From Massilia antarctica (GTDB lineage: Bacteria > Pseudomonadota > Gammaproteobacteria > Burkholderiales > Burkholderiaceae_D), in the NCBI RefSeq assembly GCF_015689335.1, contig NZ_CP065053.1, positions 4,216,001 through 4,280,000 of the forward strand: 64,000 bases of DNA, in the 5' to 3' direction. Positions 44,442 to 54,110 of the stretch are shown here, in pieces; position 1 is the stretch's first letter; every line of letters starts with the position of its first letter. A program made the translations under genes and the position numbers. Under the pieces are notes generated by a model. It worked only from the letters and a program-made list of their open reading frames with translations, made no database searches and had not been told where the DNA came from.

Positions 44442-44469
44442 TTTACAAATTCGCCCGTTTCGCTAGACT
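44442..44469 (+). promoter_or_regulatory. Sigma70-type promoter of gntK
   Basis: TTTACA (44442-44447) and TAGACT (44464-44469) are separated by 16 bases. The start point would fall at or just before the palindrome at 44480. Confidence 0.5.
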
Positions 44470-44479
44470 TGCCAGTCTA

Positions 44480-44492
44480 TGTTAGCGCTAAC
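44480..44492. promoter_or_regulatory. LacI/GntR-type operator before gntK
   Basis: TGTTAGCGCTAAC contains the perfect palindrome GTTAGCGCTAAC with a central CG, the style of LacI-family operators and close to the E. coli GntR site. It lies just downstream of the predicted promoter, a position suited to repression. No LacI-family gene is adjacent. Confidence 0.6.
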
Positions 44493-44510
44493 TTTCACTT
44501 GGGCGGCAGA

Positions 44511-45047
44511 ATGAGCGATGCAGACGGCAAGCTGGGCAACACGGTCCGCTGGGTGGTGATGGGCGTGAGCGGCTGCGGCAAGAGCACGGTCGGGCAAGCC
44601 TTGGCGCATGAGCTCGGTGTCCTTTTTGTCGAGGGCGACCAGTTTCATCCTGCCGCGAATGTCGCCAAGATGTCCGCCGGCATCGCGCTCGACGATCACG
44701 ACCGGGCCGGCTGGCTGGAAACCCTGCAATGGCGGATCGGCGAGGCCCGCGCGCACGGTGCCGGCCTGGTCGTGTCCTGCTCGGCGCTCAAGCGGCGTTA
44801 CCGCGACCTGTTGCGCCAGGGCGACCCGGCGCTGCGCTTCGTCCATCTGGACGGTCCGCGCGAACTGATCGCCGGGCGCATGCGCGCGCGGGCCGGTCAC
44901 TACATGCCGCCGGCGCTGCTCGAGAGCCAGTTGCGCGACCTCGAAGCGCTGCAGGCCGACGAAGCCGGCGTGGTGCTCGATGTCGGCATCGCGCCCGCCG
45001 AGCAGGTCGCGCGTATTCTCGGCCACGGCGCCGTCGCCGGCGCATGA
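44511..45047 (+). CDS. gntK: Gluconokinase
   Basis: 178 residues, the family length. Phosphorylates D-gluconate to 6-phosphogluconate for the Entner-Doudoroff or pentose phosphate route in the cytoplasm. Walker A GVSGCGKSTVG near the N-terminus, EGDQFHPAANVAKMSAGIAL (gluconate-binding region), VVSCSALKRRYRDLLR and FVHLDGPRELI are hallmark GntK segments. The ATG at 44511 follows GGGCGGCAG; an in-frame extension upstream would run through the operator palindrome and is rejected. The gene stands alone, without gntR, permease or edd/eda neighbours, but has its own promoter and operator. Confidence 0.93.
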   Translation: MSDADGKLGNTVRWVVMGVSGCGKSTVGQALAHELGVLFVEGDQFHPAANVAKMSAGIALDDHDRAGWLETLQWRIGEARAHGAGLVVSCSALKRRYRDLLRQGDPALRFVHLDGPRELIAGRMRARAGHYMPPALLESQLRDLEALQADEAGVVLDVGIAPAEQVARILGHGAVAGA

Positions 45048-45241
45048 CTTTCAGCGGCATATAGCCGAACTGCGCGACATAGCAACAGCCCCCGTTACCA
45101 TCGACTCCGGCCGCCACGGTCCCGGGTCCGCATATGCTCACTGCGCCGCCGGGATCATGTTCCGGGGGCGGCGCCCAAGGCCGGGGACTTGCCCGCGGCT
45201 TGCCCGGTCATGTATGATTTTTCGAACTTGACGGGGATACG

Positions 45242-45562
45242 ATGAAAAAACTGAGCTTGCTACCAATGATGTTTGCCCTTGCCGCCTGCGGAAAACCCGC
45301 CGTGGCGGAGAACCCGCTCGACGCCGCCGCCCGCCGCACCTGCATGGACACCATCGCGGCGCGCGCCACCAACAGCAAATCGATCTCGTATGACACCGAC
45401 GCGCCGAGCCCGGTCACGCACGGCGCCAACGGGCAACTGGAGGTGTCGCTCAAATTCTCCGCCAAGAACGAAATGAATATCGCCTCGACCATGCAGGCCC
45501 GTTGCGTGGTGAGCTCCGACGGCAAGACGCTGGCCGGCATCACGGTCAAGGACAGCCGATAG
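45242..45562 (+). CDS. Small lipoprotein of unknown function (106 aa)
   Basis: Lipobox ALAAC places the lipidated Cys at residue 16. The mature part is small, with two further Cys (RRTCMD and ARCVVSS) likely bridged in the periplasm. Not recognised beyond this. Starts with ATG after GACGGGGATAC. It stands alone between gntK and the convergent GlxA-type regulator. Confidence 0.6.
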   Translation: MKKLSLLPMMFALAACGKPAVAENPLDAAARRTCMDTIAARATNSKSISYDTDAPSPVTHGANGQLEVSLKFSAKNEMNIASTMQARCVVSSDGKTLAGITVKDSR

Positions 45563-45647
45563 GCGTCTGCACGACTGCGACTGGATATCCGTTTTCCTGT
45601 TGCGGGACCGATGCCACCACGATGGCCCGCCTGTTGGCGCTAATAGC

Positions 45648-46613
45648 TTAGCGCAAGGTACTCGGCGTCACGCCAAACTCGCGTTTGATCAATTTACGCA
45701 AGGCCGTACTGTCCTGATAACCGACGTGCGCCGCCACCGTTTCGATCGGGAGCGCGGTCGTCTCCAGCAGATGCGCCGCATGCGACAAACGCCGCCGTTG
45801 AATGAATTTGATCGGCGAGATACCGGTCGCCGCCTTGATGCGCCGCGCCAGGGTCTTGGGCGAGAGCGCCAATTCCGACGACAGCGCGGTCACGCTCATC
45901 GGCTGCGCCAGATGCGCATCGATCCAGCGTTCGGCCGCAATCACCGTCCGGTCTTCATGCTCCAGATGGTCGCGCATCATGTAGCGCGCCTGCGACGAGC
46001 GCTGATCGATCAGCAAATAACGCGAACACAGATGCGCCACCGATTGCCCCGCCACGTCGGACACGATCGCCAGCATCAAATCGAGCTGCGACAAGGCCGC
46101 GCCCGCGGTCAGGAACGGCCCGTCGCGCACCAGGATGCGCGTTTCGTCGAGGTGCACCCCCGGATACCGCGCCCGAAATGCCGGAGCCAGCCACCATGCG
46201 GTGGTCGCCTTGCGCCCATTGAGCAAACCGGCTTGCGCCAGCAGGAAGGCCGCGCTGCATGACGCCGCGATCTTCGCCTTGCCCGCTGCCGCCGCGGCCA
46301 GCCAGCGCATCGCCTGCACGGTATCGCTGCGCGCAAAACATGCGCCCAGTTCCTGATCTGAACGGTAACCAAGTCCGGGAGCAATGATCCAGTCCGATGC
46401 CGCCTGCTTGGCCGTCGTGAACCGGAGGTCGGCCTGCATCCGCAGTCCGGCGCCGGTCGTGATGCGCGCCTTGGCGGCGATGGTCCTGACCTGCAGTTGC
46501 GGCGCACCGCCGCGCGCCGCCAGGATGGCCTGGGCCGCATGCAAGGTATCGAGCGTAATCGACAGACTGCTGTCGAATACCCCATCCATGACCAGAATCG
46601 TGATTGTTTTCAT
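45648..46613 (-). CDS. GlxA-type AraC-family regulator with DJ-1/PfpI domain
   Basis: 321 residues. N-terminal DJ-1/PfpI-like domain (~1-195), with the nucleophile-elbow Cys in AASCSAAFLLAQAGLLNG and ATTAWWLAP. The C-terminal AraC DNA-binding domain (~215-315) has two helix-turn-helices (TALSSELALSPKTLARRI and IETVAAHVGYQDSTALRKLI). Regulators of this type are thought to sense amines, aldehydes or other small metabolites; the inducer is unknown. It is divergent from a glutathione S-transferase gene 105 bases away, a plausible target. Confidence 0.88.
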   Translation of the reverse strand: MKTITILVMDGVFDSSLSITLDTLHAAQAILAARGGAPQLQVRTIAAKARITTGAGLRMQADLRFTTAKQAASDWIIAPGLGYRSDQELGACFARSDTVQAMRWLAAAAAGKAKIAASCSAAFLLAQAGLLNGRKATTAWWLAPAFRARYPGVHLDETRILVRDGPFLTAGAALSQLDLMLAIVSDVAGQSVAHLCSRYLLIDQRSSQARYMMRDHLEHEDRTVIAAERWIDAHLAQPMSVTALSSELALSPKTLARRIKAATGISPIKFIQRRRLSHAAHLLETTALPIETVAAHVGYQDSTALRKLIKREFGVTPSTLR

Positions 46614-46718
46614 TTGTCCATTTTGACATAAAAAATGTCAAATATCGTTCTTCACCCGCGAGCTGCAAGGCGCCACACTGCCACTTCCCTCAATCGATAT
46701 TCACTACCGCGGAAAACC

Positions 46719-47417
46719 ATGCAGATTCAACACCTGAAGCTATACCATTACCCCGCCAGCCGCAGCGCACGTACCAAATGGATGTTGCATGAGGTCGTCG
46801 GCGATGCCTTCGAGGTCGAGAAAGTCGATCTTTACGGCGCCGTTCAATATTGCGCCGAGTTCCTGCGAATCAATCCCAACCATGGTGTGCCTGTGCTTGA
46901 GATTACGTGGGACAACGGCGTGGTGCAGCAGATGATCGAAAGCGCTGCCATGGTGGCGTTTCTTGCGGATGCATTCCCCGCTGCGGAGTTGGCGCCGGCC
47001 AGCGCCGCGTCGCCCGAGCGGGCCGACTACCTGCAAATGCTTCACTTCGGCTCAACCTGGATGGACATGATGCTGTGGCAAATCCGGGCCCATGAGCATG
47101 TCTTGCCGGAGCCGGAGCGCGACCCGCGAACGGCGGCCCGATACCGCAAGAAATTCCGCGAGGAAGTCGAACCCCAGCTTGCGGCGCGCCTGGAGCGGGC
47201 GCCGTTCGTCTGCGGACAGGCATTTACCGCCGCTGATTGCATCGTGGGACATGCTGTTTTCTGGGCGCGCGGCTATGGCTTGTGCCGCGACGAGATCTTC
47301 AAGCGCTACATGTCACTGCTGTCGAAACGGCCGGCGTTCGGCGCCGCGTTCGCGGACGTGCGCGAGTTTGTGGCCGACGCCACCGGACAGCCGCTCTCGG
47401 CGCGCTTTACCGGATAG
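46719..47417 (+). CDS. Glutathione S-transferase
   Basis: 232 residues. N-terminal thioredoxin-like domain (LKLYHYPASRSARTKWMLHE; NHGVPVLEI with the cis-Pro; MIESAAMVAFLAD) and an all-helical C-terminal domain with the capping motif FTAADCIVGHAVFW. Conjugates glutathione to electrophiles or isomerises them. The AraC/GlxA-type regulator gene is divergent from it, suggesting inducible detoxification. The ATG at 46719 is preceded by GGAAAA; a 28-codon in-frame extension upstream is not homologous. Confidence 0.9.
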   Translation: MQIQHLKLYHYPASRSARTKWMLHEVVGDAFEVEKVDLYGAVQYCAEFLRINPNHGVPVLEITWDNGVVQQMIESAAMVAFLADAFPAAELAPASAASPERADYLQMLHFGSTWMDMMLWQIRAHEHVLPEPERDPRTAARYRKKFREEVEPQLAARLERAPFVCGQAFTAADCIVGHAVFWARGYGLCRDEIFKRYMSLLSKRPAFGAAFADVREFVADATGQPLSARFTG

Positions 47418-47464
47418 GCACCGCAAGAAAATCATGATCCGGCAAGGATGAACACGGGCGCTAG

Positions 47465-48349
47465 CTAGGGCCGCGCCGGGCATGCCTGTTTTCCCAGCAG
47501 CTCCCCGAGCGCGAGCGCGCCGGAGAAATCGTCGCCCGACAATTCCTCGCCAAAACGGTCGCGCAACTGTTCCTGCGTCACGGGCTTCTTGCGTGGTATG
47601 GCGGCGGCAATGCTGTAGGCCATCGAGGTGCGCACATCGCGCGCCGTGATCTGGCCGGCGTCATACACGGTCGACAGCAAGGCCAGGGCAAAATGGTCGC
47701 ACTGGTCGCCGGCCTGTTTCAGGTAGGCCAGCGCCTCGTCTTTCCATTGCTTGACGATGGGGTCGTCGGTATTTTGCGTCAGGTCCACCTTGCGTCCGTA
47801 CGGGCCTTCCATGTACACATCGATCTGCGCCGCCTTGTTGCCGGAGCGCGCCGCCAGGTTCAGAAAGCCCAGCCGTTCCTGCACTTGGGCCGGCGACATG
47901 CCGGCGCACAATGCGGCCAGTTCCTTGCGCTCGCGCTGGAAGGCTGCCAGCTCGGCCGGATCGTGGTAATCGGCCTCCGGGTCGTCGTTGGCCGCGCATA
48001 CCGATTCGGCCTGATACACATCGTAGGCGGCCTTGGTGTCGCCGCTGCGCGCGGCTGCGATGCGCTTGCCGATGTACTGGACGATGCTCAAGCCGCCAAG
48101 GTCGATGATGCGGCCATTGCGGCCATAGACGGTGGTCTTTCGATCGGCCAGCATGCCCGGGCCCGGATTCGCCGTGCCAGGCGCGGGCACGGATGAAAAC
48201 CAGCGCGGCCCGGCCACGGTGGCGGCGGCCGGGCGGGCGGGGGCGGGCGGGGTGGCGTCGCCGCCCGCCGCGATGGCGCCCGCGAGCCAGATGCCAAGGC
48301 CGGCGGCGCCAAGGCCGAGACAGATCAACAGGGGCAGACGTGCGTTCAT
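47465..48349 (-). CDS. Exported protein with Sel1-like helical repeats
   Basis: 294 residues. N-terminal hydrophobic anchor (LLICLGLGAAGLGIWLAGAI), a Pro/Ala-rich linker, then helical segments with AAYDVYQAESVC, GFLNLAARSGNKAAQIDVYM and ALAYLKQAGDQCDHFALALL. Those resemble Sel1/TPR-type repeats. Function unknown. First of three small exported-protein genes on the minus strand in this stretch. Confidence 0.6.
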   Translation of the reverse strand: MNARLPLLICLGLGAAGLGIWLAGAIAAGGDATPPAPARPAAATVAGPRWFSSVPAPGTANPGPGMLADRKTTVYGRNGRIIDLGGLSIVQYIGKRIAAARSGDTKAAYDVYQAESVCAANDDPEADYHDPAELAAFQRERKELAALCAGMSPAQVQERLGFLNLAARSGNKAAQIDVYMEGPYGRKVDLTQNTDDPIVKQWKDEALAYLKQAGDQCDHFALALLSTVYDAGQITARDVRTSMAYSIAAAIPRKKPVTQEQLRDRFGEELSGDDFSGALALGELLGKQACPARP

Positions 48350-48412
48350 CAGCTCACTCGACGATGGCGGCGCCGCACGCCAGCTTGCGCGCGGCGCCAG
48401 CGGGGTGGCGGT

Positions 48413-48892
48413 TCAATCCCAGAGGTAGCAATAGTCCTGGCTGCGCATCTTGCTGGCGCCGACCGAACCGGACGCCGCAATCACCTTGACCCAGCCGTTC
48501 GGGGCCGAGGTGTTGGGTACGTCGCCGCAATTGCTGTGCACCCAGTGGATGCCGGTGCCGCTGGTGTATTTTTTGCCGCACAGGCCGAGCCGGTCATTGA
48601 CCTTGATGGCGGCCAGCGACGACGGCATGGTGGACGCGTTTTTCACGTAGTCGATGGCGTAGACATTATCCATGGCCACATCGTAGGTCTTGCCATCCTG
48701 GTCGGAACGCAGGTTCAGGCGCGTGTGCGACAGTTTCACACCTTCCCTGCTTGACCCTTCCGCGAACTTGGGCGCGCTGATCACGGTGCCGGTGATATAG
48801 GCCCCCTTGTTGGCCGCGCAGCTGGACTGCTCGGAAGCGAATGCGCACAACGACTGGGACAACAAAAGCAGAGCAAAGATTGATTTGGTCAA
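48413..48892 (-). CDS. Small periplasmic protein of unknown function
   Basis: 159 residues. Signal peptide (IFALLLLSQSLCAFAS), then a beta-rich domain with four Cys (SSCAANKG, LGLCGKKY, SNCGDVPN, DYCYLWD), likely disulphide bonded. Not recognised. GGAGAAGT precedes the ATG at 48892. Confidence 0.6.
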   Translation of the reverse strand: MTKSIFALLLLSQSLCAFASEQSSCAANKGAYITGTVISAPKFAEGSSREGVKLSHTRLNLRSDQDGKTYDVAMDNVYAIDYVKNASTMPSSLAAIKVNDRLGLCGKKYTSGTGIHWVHSNCGDVPNTSAPNGWVKVIAASGSVGASKMRSQDYCYLWD

Positions 48893-49170
48893 TTTACTTC
48901 TCCTGTTTCATACCTCAAGGGAAGATGCCGGGTGAGCCGGCATCCGTTTGTGCACTGGTCGATCAGAGAGCGGTGAGGGCAGGAAATTTACTTCTGATTT
49001 CAAGCTCAGAGCAACAAATAGTATGCATGACAATAGTTTCAATTTTGTGACAAATGTTGGCGATGAGGCCAAATTTGCAACATCCGGCCGCAGGGGATCC
49101 TGACGTGTTATCGTCATCGGTTGACTTTTTGTTGAGCGCGGCGGCCCCGCTGGCGCCGGCGCGACCCGGG

Positions 49171-49584
49171 TTAATCCGCCTTGGTGATACAGTCGTTAGC
49201 CGTGTCGGAGTCCAGTTTCAGCCCTGCCAGCAGGGTCTTGCGCGCACACAGGCCGAGCGCGGGAATGGCATTTTCGGGCAGCATGCGCGGCCTGTGCTCG
49301 GGCGCGATCTGTGGATAGCAGCCGACGAACGAGGCATCGACCGCCGCCAGGAACTGCGCGCGCGATATGCCGTAACACTGCAGCTTCTTGTCGCTCAGGG
49401 CCCGGCCCTTGGTCGCGCTGCGTGCCCGCATGAAGGCGAACAGGGCGTCGGTATCGACCTTGCCTTGCGCATCACGCTCAAGATTGGCGTGGTCGTTGGC
49501 GGCGGGCGGCGCCGCGGCGTGCGCGCAGGCGCCATAGGTCAGGCTTGCTGCAACGAGGAGGCAATAGCTGAAGATAGTGCGCAT
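49171..49584 (-). CDS. Small periplasmic protein of unknown function
   Basis: 137 residues. Signal peptide (FSYCLLVAASLTYGACAHA), mature helical domain with QGKVDTDALFAFMRARS, Cys at LQCYGIS, FVGCYPQ, LGLCARK and DCITKAD. I start at ATG 49584, where the signal peptide begins. Not recognised. Third of three neighbouring exported proteins, but not tightly spaced with the others. Confidence 0.6.
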   Translation of the reverse strand: MRTIFSYCLLVAASLTYGACAHAAAPPAANDHANLERDAQGKVDTDALFAFMRARSATKGRALSDKKLQCYGISRAQFLAAVDASFVGCYPQIAPEHRPRMLPENAIPALGLCARKTLLAGLKLDSDTANDCITKAD

Positions 49585-49695
49585 GGGATGCTTTCGGTAA
49601 GGGTCAATCGTATGTGACGGGGCGCTGCGCTCGCTGTCGTCGCAGGTGCGCACGTGGCTCGATGTCGTCAGCCAGCACGCGCGCCTGCGCCAGCC

Positions 49696-50589
49696 TCAGG
49701 GCAGTTCCGCGCGCAGCCGTTCGATGGCGAAGTCGGCAAAATGGCGCACGCGCGGCGACAGGTGCAGCGCGTGCGGGTACACCACCTGCAGCGGCTCGCC
49801 CGGCGCGCTGTATTGCTTCAGCACGCGCACCAGGGAACCGTTCTCCAGGTCGGCGCTCACATCCCACAGCGCTTTATAGAAAATTCCGCCGCCTTCGCGG
49901 GCGATGGCCTGGGCGGCGTCGCCATCGTTGCAGAAGAAGGTGGGCGTGATGGTGGCCGTCACCGGTTTGCCGTCGCGCTCGAATACCCAGTGCCGGGTCG
50001 AATCGGCCCGGTACACGATGCAGGCGTGGCGCACCAGGTCGTCGGGCGTGAACGGCTCGCCGTGCCGCTCGATGTAGGAGGGCGAGGCGCACATGATGCG
50101 GTTACCGGTGGCGACGTGCCGCGCGATCATGCTCGAATCGTTCAGGTTGCCGAAGCGCAGGGCCACGTCGATGGCCGATTCGACCAGGTCGACGAAGGCG
50201 TCGTCCAGGCTCAGTTCGATACACAGGGCCGGGTGCTGGCGCTGGAAGGCGGCCACGATGCCGCTCAGGTAACGGCGCCCAAGGCCGCGCGGCGCGCCCA
50301 CCCGCAGCAGGCCGGCGATGCTGGTGCGGCTGTCGGTCATGTCGGCCTCGGCATCCTGCACCTCGGCCAGGATGCGGATGCAGCGCTGGTGGAAGCGCGC
50401 GCCTTCCTGCGTGAGCGATTGCTTGCGCGTGGTGCGGTTGAGCAGGCGCACGCCGAGCCGCTCTTCCAGCCCCGCCATGCGCTTGCTGACCACCGCCAGC
50501 GACAAGTCGAGCTCGCCGGCGGCATCGGTCATGCTGCCGGTCTGCACCACCCGCGCGAAAATGCTGAGGTCGAGAATATTGTCGATCAT
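49696..50589 (-). CDS. LysR-family regulator (divergent from MBL-fold hydrolase)
   Basis: 297 residues. N-terminal winged HTH (LSIFARVVQTGSMTDAAGEL; SLAVVSKRMAGLEERLGVRL; NRTTRKQSLTQEG) and a C-terminal substrate-binding domain (LRVGAPRGLGRRYLSGIVAA...). It belongs to the CrgA/DsdC-like branch. The start faces the metallo-beta-lactamase-fold gene at 50693 across ~100 AT-rich bases, so that gene is its probable target. Effector unknown. Confidence 0.9.
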   Translation of the reverse strand: MIDNILDLSIFARVVQTGSMTDAAGELDLSLAVVSKRMAGLEERLGVRLLNRTTRKQSLTQEGARFHQRCIRILAEVQDAEADMTDSRTSIAGLLRVGAPRGLGRRYLSGIVAAFQRQHPALCIELSLDDAFVDLVESAIDVALRFGNLNDSSMIARHVATGNRIMCASPSYIERHGEPFTPDDLVRHACIVYRADSTRHWVFERDGKPVTATITPTFFCNDGDAAQAIAREGGGIFYKALWDVSADLENGSLVRVLKQYSAPGEPLQVVYPHALHLSPRVRHFADFAIERLRAELP

Positions 50590-50692
50590 CCGATTATCAA
50601 CGCTGTGAAGATAAAGATTATATTTTAAGCCCCTGCATCAACAAAATGGAAATATATATAATCGATTGCCTCACCACTTTCAAGGATGCACC

Positions 50693-51682
50693 ATGAACAG
50701 AACCGCCATGATCGGCTATCTCGCCGCCGCTTTCCTTACGTTCGGCACCCTGGCGCCGCACGCAATGGCCCAGTCCGCACCAGTGAGCAAGATGTCCAAG
50801 GCCCAGGCCGGCTATTACCATTTCAAGGTGGGCACGGTGAACGTGACGGCCTTGTCCGATGGCACCCTGGCACTGCGGCCCGGCGACCGGCTGACCAACG
50901 TGGCGCCCGGGCAAGTGGCATCACGCCTGGCGGAAACGTTTCAATCCACCCATGTGGATACTTCCGTGAACGCCTACCTGATCGAGAGTGGCAAGCGGCT
51001 GGTGCTGGTCGATACCGGCAGCGGCGAGCTGTTCGGCCCGACCTTGAACAAGCTGGTCGCTTCCCTGCAGGCGGCTGGCTACCAGCCGGGACAGATCACC
51101 GATATCCTGATCACGCATATCCACACCGACCACACGGGTGGGCTGATGGATGGCAAGCGCATGGTATTCCCGAATGCCACCTTGCATGTCGATGCACGCG
51201 AGCTGGACTACTGGATGAGCGCTGCCAACCGTGCCAAGGCGCCCGACAACAAGCGCAAGAACTTCGACGAGGCACTGATGAAGGTAAAACCCTATGTCGA
51301 TGCCGGCAAGGTCAAGGCCTTCGACGGCGCCACCGAGCTCGCTCCGGGCCTGCGCTCGGTGCCGGGCTACGGCCATACGCCGGGACACAGTTTTTACGCA
51401 CTGGAAAGCGCTGGCGAGAAACTGGTGTTCTGGGGCGACTTGGTGCATGTGGCCGAAGTGCAGTTGCCGGACCCGGCGGTCACCATCGTGTTCGATGTCG
51501 ATCCGGTGGCGGCAGCGGCCCAGCGCAAACGGGCCTTCGCCGAAGCGGCCAGGGAAAAATACTGGGTGGCGGGCGACCACATCGCCTTCCCGGGTGTGGG
51601 CCGCCTGCGCGCCGATGGCGACGGCTATCGCTGGGTGCCGATGCCGTACATGAACGACCACGTTGCGCCTGCGGCCAACTAA
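50693..51682 (+). CDS. Exported metallo-beta-lactamase-fold hydrolase
   Basis: 329 residues. Signal peptide ending AMAQ, then the MBL fold: VLVDTGSG, metal motif THIHTDHTGG, PGYGHTPGHSFY and FWGDLVHVAE, AGDHIAFPG. Resembles quorum-quenching lactonase or 'AttM-like' periplasmic hydrolases, without enough signal to choose. LysR regulator divergent, so probably induced by a metabolite. AAGGATG precedes the ATG at 50693. Confidence 0.88.
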   Translation: MNRTAMIGYLAAAFLTFGTLAPHAMAQSAPVSKMSKAQAGYYHFKVGTVNVTALSDGTLALRPGDRLTNVAPGQVASRLAETFQSTHVDTSVNAYLIESGKRLVLVDTGSGELFGPTLNKLVASLQAAGYQPGQITDILITHIHTDHTGGLMDGKRMVFPNATLHVDARELDYWMSAANRAKAPDNKRKNFDEALMKVKPYVDAGKVKAFDGATELAPGLRSVPGYGHTPGHSFYALESAGEKLVFWGDLVHVAEVQLPDPAVTIVFDVDPVAAAAQRKRAFAEAAREKYWVAGDHIAFPGVGRLRADGDGYRWVPMPYMNDHVAPAAN

Positions 51683-51846
51683 GGGGGAGGGACGCTGGTG
51701 CCCGGTGTCGAGGCCACCGGACTAGCCTGTCGCCGCAGGAACAAAGGCGGCGTACTCCACCAGCGTAGGCCTCTGGCGCGCACGCGATACGATCTGCGTC
51801 TATCGCGCTAGCTCGCATGTACGCCAGGCTTGTGGTAGGACATGCT

Positions 51847-53061
51847 TCATTTGCTGGTTTCGGCGAGCGCGACCGGCCGCAGTTCCGACAGCCACAGGCC
51901 CAGTCCCAGCGCCGGGAAAGCCATCCCCGCCAGCAACACAGTATGCCAGCCGTAGGTGGCGAACACCCATCCGCCGAGCGCCGATCCGAGCGCGCCGCCG
52001 GCGAAGAACAAGGCCAGGTAAAGCGCGTTCAGGCGGCTGCGCACCTCGGGCGCCATGCTGAAAATGGCGCGCTGGCCCAGCACCAGGCTGGCCGCTACGC
52101 CCATGTCCAGGATGATGGACGCTATCACCAGCACGGCCAGGGCCACGTCGCGCGAACCGGGAATAAGCAAGGGCAGGGCAAATGCGCTCACGCCGAGCAA
52201 GAGGGCGACACCGGTCGCCGGCAGGGTTTTGCCGGCATCGGCCAGGCGCCCGGCAATCGGCGAGGCGATTGCGCCAGCCATGCCGACCAGCGCAAAAATG
52301 GCAATGCCCGTCTGCGACAGTTGAAACTGCGGGCCGGACAGCATCATCGGCGTGACCGTCCAGAACAGGCTGAACGCACCGAACAGCCCGGCCTGATAAG
52401 CGGCGCGGCGGCGCAGCACCGGCGTGGCCTTGAACAGGGTCCACAGCGAGCCGATCAGGCGCGCATAGGGCAGCGCCGATTCCGGCACCCGCTGCGGCAG
52501 CTTGACGCGCAGCACGGCGGCCAGCACCAGGATCAGCACGGCGGCGCCGCCGAACACCACGTGCCAGTTGCTGGCGTCGGCCACCAGGCTGGCCACGGGA
52601 CGCGCCAGCATGATGCCCAGCAACAGACCGCTGACCACTTTGCCCACCACCTGGCCGCGCGTCGCTTCGCGCGTCAGATGGGCGGCAAAGGGCACCAGGA
52701 TCTGCGCGGCCACGGAACCGAGGCCGATGGCCAGCGCCGCCGCCAGGAATACCCATCCGCTGGTGCTGAAGGCTGCGGTGAACAGGGCGATGGCGGTCAG
52801 CAGCAGCGCGCCGATCACCAGGCGGCGGTTTTCCAGCACGTCGCCAAGCGGCACGATGAACAGCAGGCCGAGTGTGTAGCCGATCTGGGTGAGGGTGACG
52901 ATCAGGCCGGCGGCCCCGGCGGACAGGCCGGTGGCGCGGCTGATGGGCCCCACCAGCGTTTGCGCGTAGTACAGATTGGCCACGATCAGGCCGGCGGCGA
53001 CGGCCAGCAGCAGCACCATGCCGGACGACATATCGCCTGCGTGTTCAGGGTTCGGTTTCAT
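51847..53061 (-). CDS. MFS transporter (12-TM, DHA-like)
   Basis: 404 residues, 12 predicted helices, with the motif A-like loop GDVLENRRLV and motif C-like GLGSVAAQILVPF. The DHA1 family exports drugs, amino acids or sugars by proton antiport. A LysR regulator is divergent (126 bases between starts), consistent with an inducible efflux pump. Substrate unknown. Confidence 0.88.
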   Translation of the reverse strand: MKPNPEHAGDMSSGMVLLLAVAAGLIVANLYYAQTLVGPISRATGLSAGAAGLIVTLTQIGYTLGLLFIVPLGDVLENRRLVIGALLLTAIALFTAAFSTSGWVFLAAALAIGLGSVAAQILVPFAAHLTREATRGQVVGKVVSGLLLGIMLARPVASLVADASNWHVVFGGAAVLILVLAAVLRVKLPQRVPESALPYARLIGSLWTLFKATPVLRRRAAYQAGLFGAFSLFWTVTPMMLSGPQFQLSQTGIAIFALVGMAGAIASPIAGRLADAGKTLPATGVALLLGVSAFALPLLIPGSRDVALAVLVIASIILDMGVAASLVLGQRAIFSMAPEVRSRLNALYLALFFAGGALGSALGGWVFATYGWHTVLLAGMAFPALGLGLWLSELRPVALAETSK

Positions 53062-53186
53062 CTTGCATCCTCAAGAAATCAACTTGCGTTGAGCTGAGGC
53101 CATTGTAGACAAAACCGTCCTGCTGATTATATGCTCATAATGCACCTATACTTTTCACAATATATGAACAATCGAGGGGGGAACGC

Positions 53187-54110
53187 ATGGACAAGGTGAA
53201 AGCGATGCAAACCTTCGTGCGGATCGTGGAGGCGAACAGTTTTTCGCGGGCGGCCGAGAGCCTGCACTTGCCGCGCGCTTCGCTGACGGCCACGATGAAG
53301 AACCTGGAAGCGTTTCTCGGGCGCCAGCTGCTTCAGCGAACCACCCGCAAGCTGTCGCTCACCCCGGACGGCGCGCAATACTACGCCCATTGCATCGACA
53401 TCCTGGCCGCGATCGATGCCTCCGAGCAGCCGTTTTTCGGCGCCGGGTCGACCCGGCCCAAGGGCAAGCTGCGGATCGACTTGCCGTCGGCGGTGGCGCG
53501 GCATCTGATCCTGCCGCACATTGCCGTTTTTCATGAAGCCTATCCCGAGGTGGAACTCGGCATCAGCATCACCGACCGCCTGGTCGACCTGATTCAGGAC
53601 GGCATCGACTGCGCGCTGCGGGTGGGGCAGTTGCAGGATTCCTCGATGATCGGGCGCCAGATTGGCGAGATGCGCTTCGTCACCTGCGCCGCGCCATCCT
53701 ACCTGGCGCGCCATGGCGTGCCGCGGAGCATTGCGGATTTGCAGGGCCACCGCAGCGTCGTGCATTTTTCGGCGCGCACGGGGCGGCCCTTCGACTGGGA
53801 TTTCGTGGTGGGCGATGCGGTGACACGCATCGCCATCAGCGGGCCGATCGCCGTCAACGATGCCGACGCCAATCTCAGCTGCGCACTGCAGGGGCTGGGA
53901 TTGACGCAGGCCGCCACCTACCAGGTCCGCAAGCACCTGGCCGACGGCTCGCTGGTGCAAGTGCTGGCGGACACACCGCCCACGCCCATGCCGGTCTCGC
54001 TGCTGTACCCGCAGGGGCGGATGGCGGCGCCCAAACTGGCCGTGTTCGCCGGCTGGCTGGCGGCGCTGTTCGACGCCGATCCGGATCTGGCGTCAGCCGG
54101 CCGGCCGTGA
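53187..54110 (+). CDS. LysR-family regulator (divergent from MFS transporter)
   Basis: 307 residues. HTH region MQTFVRIVEANSFSRAAESL, LPRASLTATMKNLEAFLG, RTTRKLSLTPDG; effector domain from GKLRIDLPSAV. CrgA-type branch, as for the other LysR here. GAGGGGGG ribosome-binding site. Short AT-rich gap to the MFS gene contains the shared operator; effector unknown. Confidence 0.9.
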   Translation: MDKVKAMQTFVRIVEANSFSRAAESLHLPRASLTATMKNLEAFLGRQLLQRTTRKLSLTPDGAQYYAHCIDILAAIDASEQPFFGAGSTRPKGKLRIDLPSAVARHLILPHIAVFHEAYPEVELGISITDRLVDLIQDGIDCALRVGQLQDSSMIGRQIGEMRFVTCAAPSYLARHGVPRSIADLQGHRSVVHFSARTGRPFDWDFVVGDAVTRIAISGPIAVNDADANLSCALQGLGLTQAATYQVRKHLADGSLVQVLADTPPTPMPVSLLYPQGRMAAPKLAVFAGWLAALFDADPDLASAGRP

